A DNA stretch of 64,000 nucleotides from CAYMYN01 sp964394665 (GTDB taxonomy: Bacteria > Planctomycetota > UBA1135 > GCA-002686595): assembly GCA_964394665.1 (NCBI GenBank), contig CAYMYN010000019.1, forward strand, positions 1 to 64,000, read 5' to 3'. Shown here piece by piece: positions 55,748-63,546 of this stretch. Position numbers and translations under genes: made by a program. The notes under the pieces were generated by a model. The model was not told where the DNA came from. It made no database searches and was given only the letters and a program-made list of their open reading frames with translations. Numbering within the stretch: the stretch's first letter is position 1; the number at the start of each line of letters is the position of its first letter.

Positions 55748-55968
55748 GGCGAGGTGGGTGGGACACCCCATGGAGGCTCAGGTCGGGCGGTCCAGCCAGG
55801 GGAACCTGGGCCTTCTTTGCGTCGTGGAGCGGACATAAAGCCCAATGTCACAACGGGTTGTGCCGGAGCTGAAGGCCCCGGCCGGCGCGCCGCCTGGCCC
55901 CCCGGGGGGACCGGGCCTTGGGTGGCAGGCCAGGCGGGCTCAAGAGCCGTCCAGCACTTGACGATTCG

Positions 55969-56003
55969 TGTCGTTATGGGGAGGATTCTTACCCATAACG
56001 GCA
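55969..56003. promoter_or_regulatory. Inverted repeat, likely AbiEi operator
   Basis: The arms TGTCGTTATGGG (55969-55980) and CCCATAACGGCA (55992-56003) are inverted copies with one mismatch, spaced by 11 bases. They lie right at the abiEi start. AbiEi antitoxins bind inverted repeats to repress their own operon. A TTGACG (55958-55963) just upstream could be the -35, but no good -10 is visible. Confidence 0.6.
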
Positions 56004-56812
56004 TGCAGCATAAAGCAGGCACGGACGGGTTCTTCACCCGGCGGCCGGTCTTCTCGCTCGAGGAGGCTACCCGCGAGCTCGCACCCCCGGGCGGCCGGGC
56101 AGGGACCGTTGCGCGCCTCAAACACCACGTCGCCTCCGGCCGGCTCAGGGTGCTCGCCCGGGGGGTCTACGCCGTCGTTCCACGGGGCACGGCACCCGAA
56201 GCACTGCGCCCGGACCCCTTCCTCGTGGCGGCGGCTGCGCGGCCCGACGCGGTCTTCTCGCACCATGCCGCCCTCGAACTGCTCGGCGCGGCGCACTCGG
56301 TCTGGAAGGAGTGCACGGCCTACGCCTCGAGGCGGCGCCGCCCGATCGAGCTGAACGGCACGACCGTGCGCTTCCTCGACGTGCCCGGGGCGATGGAGGC
56401 ACGCTCCGGCCGCCAGCTCGGTACCCGCAAGATCGAACGGCTGGGGCGCGTGCTCGAGACCACCGGGCCCGAGCGCACCCTGGTGGAGGGGTTCCGGCGC
56501 CCGCGACTCGCCGGCGGGCTCGAGGAGCTCGTGCAGTCGGCCGCGGGGTTCACGACGCTCGACCTCGATCTCCTCGGGGAGGTGCTCGAACGCTACGGCG
56601 TCGCCAACCTCTGGGCCGCGACCGGCTGGTTCCTCGAGCGGACGCGCGAGGCCTTCCACGTTCCGGACACGGTGCTCGAGCGCCACGAGCGAAAGGTGCC
56701 CCGCTCGGCCCAGTACCTCGACCGCGGGCGGCGCGGGGGGGGCCTCCACCGACGCTGGAACTTGATCGTGCCCGCCGCGCTCGAGCGCCTCGGAGGGCCC
56801 GATGAGAGTTAG
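56003..56812 (+). CDS. abiEi: AbiEi-type antitoxin of a type IV toxin-antitoxin system
   Basis: This 269-residue protein has a winged-helix N terminus (FSLEEATRELAPPGGRAGTV, then HHVASGRLRVLARGVYAVVP). The AbiEi middle and C-terminal domain follow, with PDAVFSHHAALELLG, RPIELNGTTVRFL and ERTLVEGFRRPRLAGG. It opposes the nucleotidyltransferase toxin encoded next, without binding it. I prefer ATG at 56003, which leaves the operator upstream. ATG at 55976 is in frame but lies inside the left operator arm. Its end overlaps abiEii by 11 bp, as usual for antitoxin-toxin pairs. Confidence 0.88.
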   Translation: MQHKAGTDGFFTRRPVFSLEEATRELAPPGGRAGTVARLKHHVASGRLRVLARGVYAVVPRGTAPEALRPDPFLVAAAARPDAVFSHHAALELLGAAHSVWKECTAYASRRRRPIELNGTTVRFLDVPGAMEARSGRQLGTRKIERLGRVLETTGPERTLVEGFRRPRLAGGLEELVQSAAGFTTLDLDLLGEVLERYGVANLWAATGWFLERTREAFHVPDTVLERHERKVPRSAQYLDRGRRGGGLHRRWNLIVPAALERLGGPDES

Positions 56813-57764
56813 CCTCGCCTACCTCGAGCGGTGTTCGACGGAAACGGGCTTCGGCGTCGCCGGTCTGGAGAAGGTCGTCCGTCTCTGCGCCATGGCCGGG
56901 GAGATCGGGCGGCATCCCCTGCTCTCGAAGGCGCTCGCCCTCAAGGGCGGGACGGCGCTGAATCTCGCGTTCGGCCCACCGGAACGCCTGTCGGTCGACC
57001 TCGACTTCAATTACGTCGGCGCACTGGAGCGCGAGCGAATGCTCGAGGAGCGACCCCGCGTCGAGGGTGCTCTCGACGATCTCGCGCAGAGGGCCGGCTA
57101 CCGCCTCCAGCGCTCTGTGGAGGCCTTCGCCGGCCGCAAGCTGTTCCTGCACTACCGTTCGGTTCTTGGCCCCGAGGAGCGGATCGAGGTAGACGTCAAC
57201 TACCTGATGCGCCAGCCCCTCGGCGAGCCGTACGTCGCCGAACTCTGGCAGCCGGGTGAGCTCGATCGACCTCGGCTCACGATCGTCGGGGACGAGGAAC
57301 TCGTCATCGGGAAGCTCTGTGCGCTCCTGGATCGTTGCGCGGCGCGCGACGTGTGGGACGTGGCGAACTTCCGTGCGCGAGCTGCCGCGGCACTCGACCT
57401 GCCGAGCTTCCGTCGGCGCTTCCTGGCCCTCGCCGGCGCGCTGGATCACGCGCCCGACACGTACACGGAAGGGTGGCTCGCCGAGCGAACGAAGCAGCGC
57501 GAGGTCGACGAGCAACTCGTCCCCATGCTCGCCACGGGCGCGAAGGTCCAAGCCTCCGAACTGGTCGCTGCAGCCTGGTCCCGGCTGGCGCCCCTGCTCG
57601 CCCTGACGGCAGAGGAGCGACGATTCGTCGAGAAGCTCCACCGAGGTGACCTGGACCCCTCTCTCCTGTTCCCGGACGATGCGGAGGAGGCCGCGCGGAT
57701 CCACGCTCATCCCGCGCTGCGATGGAAGGCCCAGAATGCCCGTTCCCACCACGACCGCTCATGA
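56802..57764 (+). CDS. abiEii: AbiEii-type nucleotidyltransferase toxin
   Basis: This 320-residue protein belongs to the DUF1814/AbiEii family of DNA-polymerase-beta-like nucleotidyltransferases, GTP-dependent in the well-studied member. Motif I is KGGTALNLAF with D66-x-D68 (SVDLDFN). Motif II includes IEVDVNYL. The C-terminal motif, KLCALLDRCAARDVWDVANF (171-190), contains Lys171, Arg182-Asp183 and Asp186. All catalytic residues are present, so the toxin is probably active. It is coupled to the antitoxin and followed by an ATGA overlap with a small ORF. Confidence 0.9.
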   Translation: MRVSLAYLERCSTETGFGVAGLEKVVRLCAMAGEIGRHPLLSKALALKGGTALNLAFGPPERLSVDLDFNYVGALERERMLEERPRVEGALDDLAQRAGYRLQRSVEAFAGRKLFLHYRSVLGPEERIEVDVNYLMRQPLGEPYVAELWQPGELDRPRLTIVGDEELVIGKLCALLDRCAARDVWDVANFRARAAAALDLPSFRRRFLALAGALDHAPDTYTEGWLAERTKQREVDEQLVPMLATGAKVQASELVAAAWSRLAPLLALTAEERRFVEKLHRGDLDPSLLFPDDAEEAARIHAHPALRWKAQNARSHHDRS

Positions 57765-57931
57765 CGGCCCAGTCTGAACGCAGACAGGGCGCGGTAGGGC
57801 CCGGCAACGGAGTTTACCCGCGGGTGAAGGAGGGCCATTTGGTGAACCATGGCGCGCCGCTCGAAGGCGATGATCTCGACTCCGGCGGACTCGAGCAGGG
57901 GGATCCAGTGATCGTCGGGAGTGCGCCATGA
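57761..57931 (+). CDS. Small ORF (56 residues) bridging abiEii and the S1-domain gene
   Basis: The ATG at 57761 overlaps the abiEii stop as ATGA. The TGA at 57929-57931 overlaps the ATG of the next gene, again ATGA. The product (MTAQSERRQGAVGPGNGVYP start) has no known family. The opposite strand at 57790-57925 reads as a more protein-like, GC3-rich frame (see findings), so this ORF may be only the shadow of a relic. Double coupling is the argument for it. Confidence 0.3.
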   Translation: MTAQSERRQGAVGPGNGVYPRVKEGHLVNHGAPLEGDDLDSGGLEQGDPVIVGSAP

Positions 57932-59529
57932 AGTTCCTTCGGCCCTCCGAAGTTGCGGGCTGGGTTCAGTCCGAGCTTCTCGACGCCCAGCGTCAGCGGC
58001 CGATCGTCGCGGTGACGACGAGCCCGGCCACGGGTCGCTACTGGATCGAGCCGAGCCTGCTCGAGGCCACGCTCGGCGAGTGGGCGGACGTGGTGGCGTT
58101 CGAGACTGGCGACGCGACCTGGGAGCTCGCCGATGCGCTGCCGGACCGTCTGGATGTGTACGGCGGCGCGATGCGGGTGTGGTGGCCCGACCTCACGCGC
58201 GATTCGGATCCCTACGACCACAAGCTCTATCTGCTCCGGTCGGAGGAGGAGGCGCAGCGCGGGTTGGCGGTCCTCGAGAGCGAGCTGCGACGCAGGGTAC
58301 CCCCCCCGAGGAGCCCCGAGAGCCGCGGCTTGGTCAGCACGCGACCCGCGGCAGCCCGGCCGCCGGAGAAGTCGGAAACCGTGACGATGGTAGTGGCCTC
58401 GACCGCGGACGAGATCCTCGTGGAGGACGCGGACGGGGTCCGAGGGCGAGTCGTCGATGCGGACTTCCCCCTGGAGGCCGTAGCGGTGTGCCTCCAGGTG
58501 GGCCAGGAGATCGCCGTGTCGAGGCCGACGAACTGGCCGTTGGACCGAGGCGTTGCTCCTTGTTCGCTTTGCGGGAAGCTACCGCCCCCGTGGACCCTCG
58601 TCGGTGAGGCGCTCCGAAACGGGGACGTGGTCCAGGGGCGCGTTGTTGCGATCAGGGAGAGATACGCGCTGGTGGAACTGGTCCCGGGGGCGAAGGGGAT
58701 CGTCGGCCTCGCAGAGATCGATCACACCTACGTTCACGACATCGGTGACTTCCTGTCGACCGACGAGCTCGTTCCGGTCCAGATCCTCGACCTCGACGCT
58801 GCCGGCGGGCGGGCCCAGCTCTCCGTGAAGGCGGCGCGGATTGCCCACGGTGCGCCCAGACCTCTCCCGTCCCTCGTACCTCGAGGCAAGCCGTTCGAAT
58901 GGCCGGCTTTCCTCGAGCGGACGGGCGTTGCGTTCCGGGAGCAACGCGACGAGCGGGAGAAGCGCATCGACGAGCTCGAACAAGAGCTCGAAGCTGCGAA
59001 CGAGGATCGTGCGGCGCTCCGCCGGTCACTGACCGACTTGCGCCGCGAGTACAAGAGCCTCGAGGACCGGTTCGACGACCTGGAGCGCCGTGCCTCCGGC
59101 GAGCTCGATCCGCTATCTGACGAGCGCGCGTTCCTCAGGGCCGTGCGCGTCGCCTACGCGCGCGTCGTCGGCGAAGGAGAGAGACTGGAGAGGCCGCTCC
59201 TGGCGATGCGGGTCGGACCCGAGTTCCTGGCGAGAGCGCGTGCGCTCCAAGGCCTCAGCGTCGAGAAGATTGTCGAGGTCGCCGTGCAAGTCGCTTGCGA
59301 GAGGGCCCACGAGATCGATGGGCGCGAGGTGCATCCCCTGGGTGAATCCACAGGTGGGTCGAAGCAGCGCACCCGTACCCGTGACGGTGCCAAGGCCTGG
59401 CGCTGCGCGCTCCAGATCAAGACCCCCTCCGCGCGGCGGCTGCACTGGTGGCTAATCCCAGGTCCGGAGGGGGCGACCATCGAGTTCGCCTCGGTTGCCG
59501 TGCACGACGACTTCGGCATCCCCGAGTAG
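57928..59529 (+). CDS. S1-domain and coiled-coil protein of unknown function
   Basis: This 533-residue cytoplasmic protein has four parts. Residues 1-120 form an alpha/beta domain (PIVAVTTSPATGRYW, DRLDVYGGAMRVWWPDLT). After a linker comes a weak OB-like segment (151-200) and then a clear S1 RNA-binding domain (about 230-304, NGDVVQGRVVAIRERYALVE, KGIVGLAEI). A coiled coil spans about 334-390. A C-terminal domain (398-533) contains FLRAVRVAYARV and ALQIKTPSARRLHWW. A Cys pair lies at C212 and C215. It sits behind AbiE with an ATGA junction to the small ORF and has relaxed codon use, so it is island cargo. An RNA-related defence or regulatory role is inference. I do not recognise the family. 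Confidence 0.75.
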   Translation: MKFLRPSEVAGWVQSELLDAQRQRPIVAVTTSPATGRYWIEPSLLEATLGEWADVVAFETGDATWELADALPDRLDVYGGAMRVWWPDLTRDSDPYDHKLYLLRSEEEAQRGLAVLESELRRRVPPPRSPESRGLVSTRPAAARPPEKSETVTMVVASTADEILVEDADGVRGRVVDADFPLEAVAVCLQVGQEIAVSRPTNWPLDRGVAPCSLCGKLPPPWTLVGEALRNGDVVQGRVVAIRERYALVELVPGAKGIVGLAEIDHTYVHDIGDFLSTDELVPVQILDLDAAGGRAQLSVKAARIAHGAPRPLPSLVPRGKPFEWPAFLERTGVAFREQRDEREKRIDELEQELEAANEDRAALRRSLTDLRREYKSLEDRFDDLERRASGELDPLSDERAFLRAVRVAYARVVGEGERLERPLLAMRVGPEFLARARALQGLSVEKIVEVAVQVACERAHEIDGREVHPLGESTGGSKQRTRTRDGAKAWRCALQIKTPSARRLHWWLIPGPEGATIEFASVAVHDDFGIPE

Positions 59530-59577
59530 CGCCCGGGCCCGTGGCGGCTGCGGGACCTCTCCTCTGGAGCCCATGAG

Positions 59578-59591
59578 GCCCCCGCTACCAC
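59578..59591 (+). repeat. attR-like direct repeat of the tRNA 3' end
   Basis: This is an identical 14-bp copy (gcccccgctaccac) of 54952-54965. It lies 48 bp after the stop of the last island gene and just before chromosomal-looking sequence. It marks the right end of the island. Confidence 0.75.
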
Positions 59592-59600
59592 CCACCACAC

Positions 59601-59634
59601 GGGGATCGCCGCCCAAGCCTGGGCAGCGGTCCCC
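59601..59634. terminator. 15-bp hairpin next to attR, possible ancestral tRNA terminator
   Basis: The arms GGGGATCGCCGCCCA and TGGGCAGCGGTCCCC pair with one mismatch and one G-T pair around a 4-nt loop. It follows the attR copy by 9 bases, the distance expected for a terminator after an uninterrupted tRNA. Only GTTCGTT follows, so termination is less certain. It also lies after the convergent minus-strand gene. Confidence 0.4.
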
Positions 59635-59665
59635 GTTCGTTGGTGCCCCAGGATCGACGCGGCGG

Positions 59666-60955
59666 TCAGGGCACGGCCGGGGCGGAGGTGTCGCGGACGA
59701 GGAGCGCGGGGTACAGCAGGGGGCGATCGCGGACCGTCGTTGCGCCGACGTCGGTGTCGGCCAGGGTCTGGGCGAGGATCGAGGTGAAGCGATCCTCGAG
59801 CGCGGCCGCGGGGTCGGTGATGGCCGGGTCGGCGAGCAGGAGGTCGTACTCCTCGCGCAGCTCGGCGCGACGGCGGATGCTCGTCCAGCGGCCCTGGCGG
59901 AAGGCGAAGGCCTCCGCGCCCATGAGGCCCGAGCCGGACGCGGGCACGTCGACGTGCTCGGCGAAGGCGTGCGCCGAGCGCACCAGGGCCAGCAGCCGCG
60001 CGGCCCAGAAGGCCCGCTCGATGCCGGCCGCGCAGCACTGCAGGGCCAGCTCGGCGAACTTGAAGTACTCGCTGCCATCCGGGGCGCCGTGGCTGGCGAG
60101 CAGCTGGTGCAGGAAGGGGTCGTGGTGGAAGACGGCCGCGGCGTCGAGCGAGAACTGCTCGAAGGCCCAGGGGAAGAGGTCCTCACCCGCCGGAGTGAGG
60201 TGCGCAGTGTGCAGATCGATGAACAGGCGCGAGACCAGGCCCAGGTCGGCGCGTTGCTGGTTGCTGGGGGGGGCGAATTGCGGCGTGCGCGGGGCCGGGC
60301 GCGCGGGGTCGCTGGCCGTGGGTCCGCGGCCGAAGTCGGCCCGGATCTCGATGCGTTGGAAGAGCATGGAGCTCACGCGGCCCATGGCCTGGCCGTCCGC
60401 CGACGGAATGCGCGCCGGGTCGGTGCGTTCGTCCAGCTCGAGCCAGAACAGGCGCACGCGGTGCTCGATCTCGACCGCGCGCCGGCGCTCGGCCAAGAGG
60501 TCCACCTGCGCGGCGGTGCTGGCCAGCGCCTGCCACTCGGCCGGGGTGCGCGTCTCGACGTGGACCGAGTACTGCTCGAGCTCCCGTTCCCAGAGGTACC
60601 CGAAGGTCCCCAGGCTGTCGCCCGGATCCTCGAGCCACACCGGGACGAGCGCGGGCGTGGACTCTCCGGTCTTGTCGGAGATCCAGATCACGCGCGCCAG
60701 GAGCGGCACCTCGCCCCGACTCGTGACCTCGAGCTGCACCTCGAACTCGGCGCTCACCGTGCCCGGGGCCCAGTGGAACTCGAGACGGGAGTCCTCGGGC
60801 AGACCCGCGAACTCGTGCGCTCCGATGCGCAGCACCACGCTCTCGAAGCGCGTGCGGGTGCCGGCGAAGATCAGCGCCAGGCCCTGGGACACGCCGGCTC
60901 CTGCCGCAAGCGCTCGCCAACGACGCGACAGGCTGCGCTCGCCGTGCTGCATCAC
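59666..60955 (-). CDS. Unrecognised 429-residue protein
   Basis: No signal peptide or membrane span is visible and I know no family for it. The N-terminal 45 residues are basic and Ala-rich. A beta-rich region follows (about 30-150, with strands such as VSAEFEVQLEV and PLLARVIWISD), then mostly helical sequence to the end. The GTG at 60955 overlaps the upstream stop as GTGA (ATG at 60952 is the alternative). It is coupled to the 120-residue gene and lies behind the kinase, so it may be a client or output of that signalling unit. Confidence 0.7.
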   Translation of the reverse strand: MMQHGERSLSRRWRALAAGAGVSQGLALIFAGTRTRFESVVLRIGAHEFAGLPEDSRLEFHWAPGTVSAEFEVQLEVTSRGEVPLLARVIWISDKTGESTPALVPVWLEDPGDSLGTFGYLWERELEQYSVHVETRTPAEWQALASTAAQVDLLAERRRAVEIEHRVRLFWLELDERTDPARIPSADGQAMGRVSSMLFQRIEIRADFGRGPTASDPARPAPRTPQFAPPSNQQRADLGLVSRLFIDLHTAHLTPAGEDLFPWAFEQFSLDAAAVFHHDPFLHQLLASHGAPDGSEYFKFAELALQCCAAGIERAFWAARLLALVRSAHAFAEHVDVPASGSGLMGAEAFAFRQGRWTSIRRRAELREEYDLLLADPAITDPAAALEDRFTSILAQTLADTDVGATTVRDRPLLYPALLVRDTSAPAVP

Positions 60956-61314
60956 ACGGTTCCCACGCTGAAGTACATCGCCGTGCCGTCCTCCAGCGTG
61001 GCCTTGTAGATGATCGAGCGCGCGTTGGCGTTGTTGCTCCACAACGAGGGGTTCTGGGGGTCGATCTCGTGGTACTGCTCGGGCTTCCAACCGGAGGTCA
61101 CGCCGTACACCTCGGGGTCGAGCTGCAGGCCCTTCAGCACCGCGGACGTGTGGATGCTGGCGAGGTCGCGGTCGCGGTCGTCGGTCTGGACGAAGGAGGT
61201 CGGCTGCGCGAGCTGGAGTTTCTCGCAGAAGAAAGCCAACGCGGGCGGGATCGGGTTGTTGACGCCGTTGCCGGCGCTGGGACGGACACGCAGGGACTTG
61301 GTCGTGACGGCCAT
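60952..61314 (-). CDS. Unrecognised 120-residue protein with strong ribosome binding site
   Basis: This small soluble protein has no signal or membrane segment. It contains polar, Asn-rich and aromatic stretches (NNPIPPALAFFCEKLQL, YGVTSGWKPEQYHEIDPQNP) and ends YKATLEDGTAMYFSVGTV. I do not recognise it. GAGGAGA (complement of 61322-61328) lies seven bases before the ATG and is one of the best ribosome binding sites in the window, so high expression is likely. It is coupled to the 429-residue gene and could form a partner pair with it. Confidence 0.75.
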   Translation of the reverse strand: MAVTTKSLRVRPSAGNGVNNPIPPALAFFCEKLQLAQPTSFVQTDDRDRDLASIHTSAVLKGLQLDPEVYGVTSGWKPEQYHEIDPQNPSLWSNNANARSIIYKATLEDGTAMYFSVGTV

Positions 61315-61341
61315 GGGAGGTCTCCTCGATTCCGGGGAACG

Positions 61342-63546
61342 TCAGGGCGCCGCGCTCCGTGCGCAGCGGAAACCCGTCTTGAAGTTGACGTAGCTGGGCT
61401 CGATGCCCATCCAGCCGAAGGTGGCCAGGGTGTGGCCCTTGGTGCCGCCGTCCCAGGCGTGGCCGGCGATCAGCCGGAAGCCCGGACGGGGTTCGAAGCG
61501 CTGCTCGACGCGTTGGGACAAGGGGCTCTCGGTCCACTCCTGAACGTTGCCGAACAGGTGGAAGACGCCCGAGCCGGTGCGCGCCTCGGGGTGCGAGTCC
61601 ACGGGCGCCGCGTTGGCGAGGTAGGTCGGCAAACCCTGCGAGTTGGGTTCGTTCGTCAGCGGCCGCGAGGAGTTGCCGCGCAGCTCGCCGAGGGTCGCGC
61701 CCGGCCAGGGGTAGGGCCGGTTCTCGGCCCCGCGCGCCGCGAAGGTCCACTCGGGGAAGGAGGGCAGGCGCTTGCCGCGCCACTCGGCGTAGGCGCGCGC
61801 GTCGAGCCAGCTCACGTTCACAACCGGCAGGGCATCGTGTTCGCCGGGGACGATCGAATCCCAATGCAGGGGCGGGGGATGGGCGCTGGCTTGGAGGAAC
61901 TGGCGGTAGTCGGCGTTCGAGACCTCGAAGGCGTCGAGCCAAAAACCCTCGATCTCGAGGTCGAGCCCATTGAGGGGGTTCAAGGGTGCGTTGGGCTCGC
62001 GCAGGGCCAGGGAACCGCCGCGGATCCAGACCATGCCTTCGAACCCTTGGTCGGCCGCGCGCGCGCGCGCCTCGACCTCGAGCACGCGGGCCGCTTGGGC
62101 CTCGCGCGTCAATTCGAGCAGGTCGCCGCGATCGGCTTGCAGAACGAGCCGCAGGTAGCCCGGCTGGGTCCGCACGCCGCGCAGGGGCAAACGACCCAGG
62201 CCGCGAGCCGGGCCCGCGCGGCCGGTGACCGGGTCGATGGCGCGCGCCCAGGCGCTGCCGGCGAGCGGGGCTCCGGTTTCATCCACGAGGCGTGCGTGGA
62301 GCGGGGTCGTGTCGCGCTGCGCCTGGCGGGCGGCGGCCAGGCGCTCGCCCACGACGAGGCCCAGCGCGAGCACCACGAGCAGGAGGAGCGGCACGCGGCG
62401 GCGGCGCACGAAGCGTCGCGCGAGGGCGCTCCAGGCGGGCGGCTTGGCGGCGACGGCCTCGTGGCGCAGGAAGCGCCGCAGGTCCTCGGCCAGGGCCGCG
62501 GCGTCGGCGTAGCGCGCGCCGACGTCCTTGGCCATGGCGGTGGCGCAGATCAAGTCGAGGTCGCGCGGCACGCGCGGGTTGAGCTTGCGCAGCGACGCCG
62601 GGTCGCGCTGTTGGATCTGGCTGATGACGTCCGCCGAGCTCTTGCCCTCGAAGGGCCGGCGCAGGGTGGCGAGCTCGTACAGCACGACGCCCAGCGAGTA
62701 GACGTCCGTGCGGTGGTCGACCCGCGCCGAGCGCACGCGCGCCTGCTCGGGGCTCATGTAGTGCGGCGTGCCGCGCACTTCGCCGCTGCGCGTGACGCTG
62801 CCCAGCGAGTCGTCGCGCACCAGGCCGAAGTCGACGAGCTGCGCCTGGCCGTCGGGTTGCAGGAGCAGGTTGCCCGGCTTCACGTCGCGGTGCACCAGGC
62901 CCTGCGTGTGGGCGTAGTGGAGAGCATCGGCGACCTCGGCGCACAGGCGTGCGATCGCCGGGACGTACTCGACCGTGCCGAAACGCGGTAGGAGCGGGCA
63001 CTCCTCGGACAGGATGCCCCGCGCGCGCTGCAGCTTGATCTCGCGCGCGAGGTCGTGGCCGGGGACTCGCTCCATGGCGAACCAGTGCGTCTTGCCCGCC
63101 TGGCCATCGGTCAGGACGCGCACGATGCCCGGGTGGCTGAGGCGCGCCGCCGCGCGGGCCTCGCGGTGGAAGCGTTCGACCTCGGCGGGGGTCGTGGTCA
63201 GGGTCTCGACGAAGACCTTGACCGCCACCTCGCGTTCGAGGGACGCCTGGCGCGCCAGGTAGACCACGCCCATGCCGCCGCGGCCGAGCTCGCGCAGGAT
63301 CTCGAACTCGCCCAGATGATGGCTCTCGGGCAAGTCCGGGGAGTGGCCCGGGGTCTCGAGGTTGCTGGGCGGCTCGAGGAAATCCGGGTCGACGGCGAAC
63401 TCGCGCTCCAAGAGCCGCTCCACCGCGTCCCGCAGGCCCGGATCGCCGGCACAGACCCGGTCGAGGAACGGACCGCGTTCCGCGGGCTCGAGCTCGAGGG
63501 CCTGGCCCACGAGTTCGCGCACCCGTTGCCAGTCGAGCTCAGCCAT
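61342..63546 (-). CDS. Membrane Ser/Thr protein kinase with SUMF1/formylglycine-enzyme-like domain
   Basis: This 734-residue protein has a short N-terminal helical domain (1-55) and a Hanks-type kinase (about 81-350). The kinase has glycine loop GRGGMGVVY, Lys110 in VAVKVF, HRDVKPGN (219-226), DFG (239-241) and the APE-equivalent MSPEQA. One membrane span lies at about 390-410, then a beta domain. A C-terminal FGE-sulfatase-type domain follows (about 500-734), with FEVSNADYRQF, NVSWLDARAYAEW, FGNVQEW and GFRCAR. Such C-terminal domains are usually sensory or binding in planctomycetes. The ATG at 63546 overlaps the sigma factor gene by 8 bp, so kinase and sigma are coupled. Confidence 0.92.
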   Translation of the reverse strand: MAELDWQRVRELVGQALELEPAERGPFLDRVCAGDPGLRDAVERLLEREFAVDPDFLEPPSNLETPGHSPDLPESHHLGEFEILRELGRGGMGVVYLARQASLEREVAVKVFVETLTTTPAEVERFHREARAAARLSHPGIVRVLTDGQAGKTHWFAMERVPGHDLAREIKLQRARGILSEECPLLPRFGTVEYVPAIARLCAEVADALHYAHTQGLVHRDVKPGNLLLQPDGQAQLVDFGLVRDDSLGSVTRSGEVRGTPHYMSPEQARVRSARVDHRTDVYSLGVVLYELATLRRPFEGKSSADVISQIQQRDPASLRKLNPRVPRDLDLICATAMAKDVGARYADAAALAEDLRRFLRHEAVAAKPPAWSALARRFVRRRRVPLLLLVVLALGLVVGERLAAARQAQRDTTPLHARLVDETGAPLAGSAWARAIDPVTGRAGPARGLGRLPLRGVRTQPGYLRLVLQADRGDLLELTREAQAARVLEVEARARAADQGFEGMVWIRGGSLALREPNAPLNPLNGLDLEIEGFWLDAFEVSNADYRQFLQASAHPPPLHWDSIVPGEHDALPVVNVSWLDARAYAEWRGKRLPSFPEWTFAARGAENRPYPWPGATLGELRGNSSRPLTNEPNSQGLPTYLANAAPVDSHPEARTGSGVFHLFGNVQEWTESPLSQRVEQRFEPRPGFRLIAGHAWDGGTKGHTLATFGWMGIEPSYVNFKTGFRCARSAAP

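Larger units (their letters stand above)
54966..59591. mobile_element. 4.6-kb genomic island integrated at tRNA-fMet
   Basis: The element is bounded by the 14-bp repeats at 54952-54965 and 59578-59591. It carries a decayed serine recombinase next to the tRNA, an AbiE toxin-antitoxin operon, and an S1-domain protein. Codon choice is visibly more relaxed than in flanking genes (more AT-ending codons in 56800-59530). No transposase or tyrosine integrase remains. tRNA 3' ends are mostly targeted by tyrosine integrases, so the original integrase may be lost and the recombinase may be a passenger. Confidence 0.65.

Noticed and set aside
55771..55990. A gene in the gap between the recombinase relic and abiEi
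   Set aside because: Frames here are short or lack family features. The stretch holds GC-rich dyads and the AbiE control region.
61342..63546. Genuine formylglycine-generating enzyme
   Set aside because: The FGE-like domain is attached to a kinase by a membrane span, and I do not see the catalytic cysteine pair expected for the oxidase. A sulfatase is also absent.
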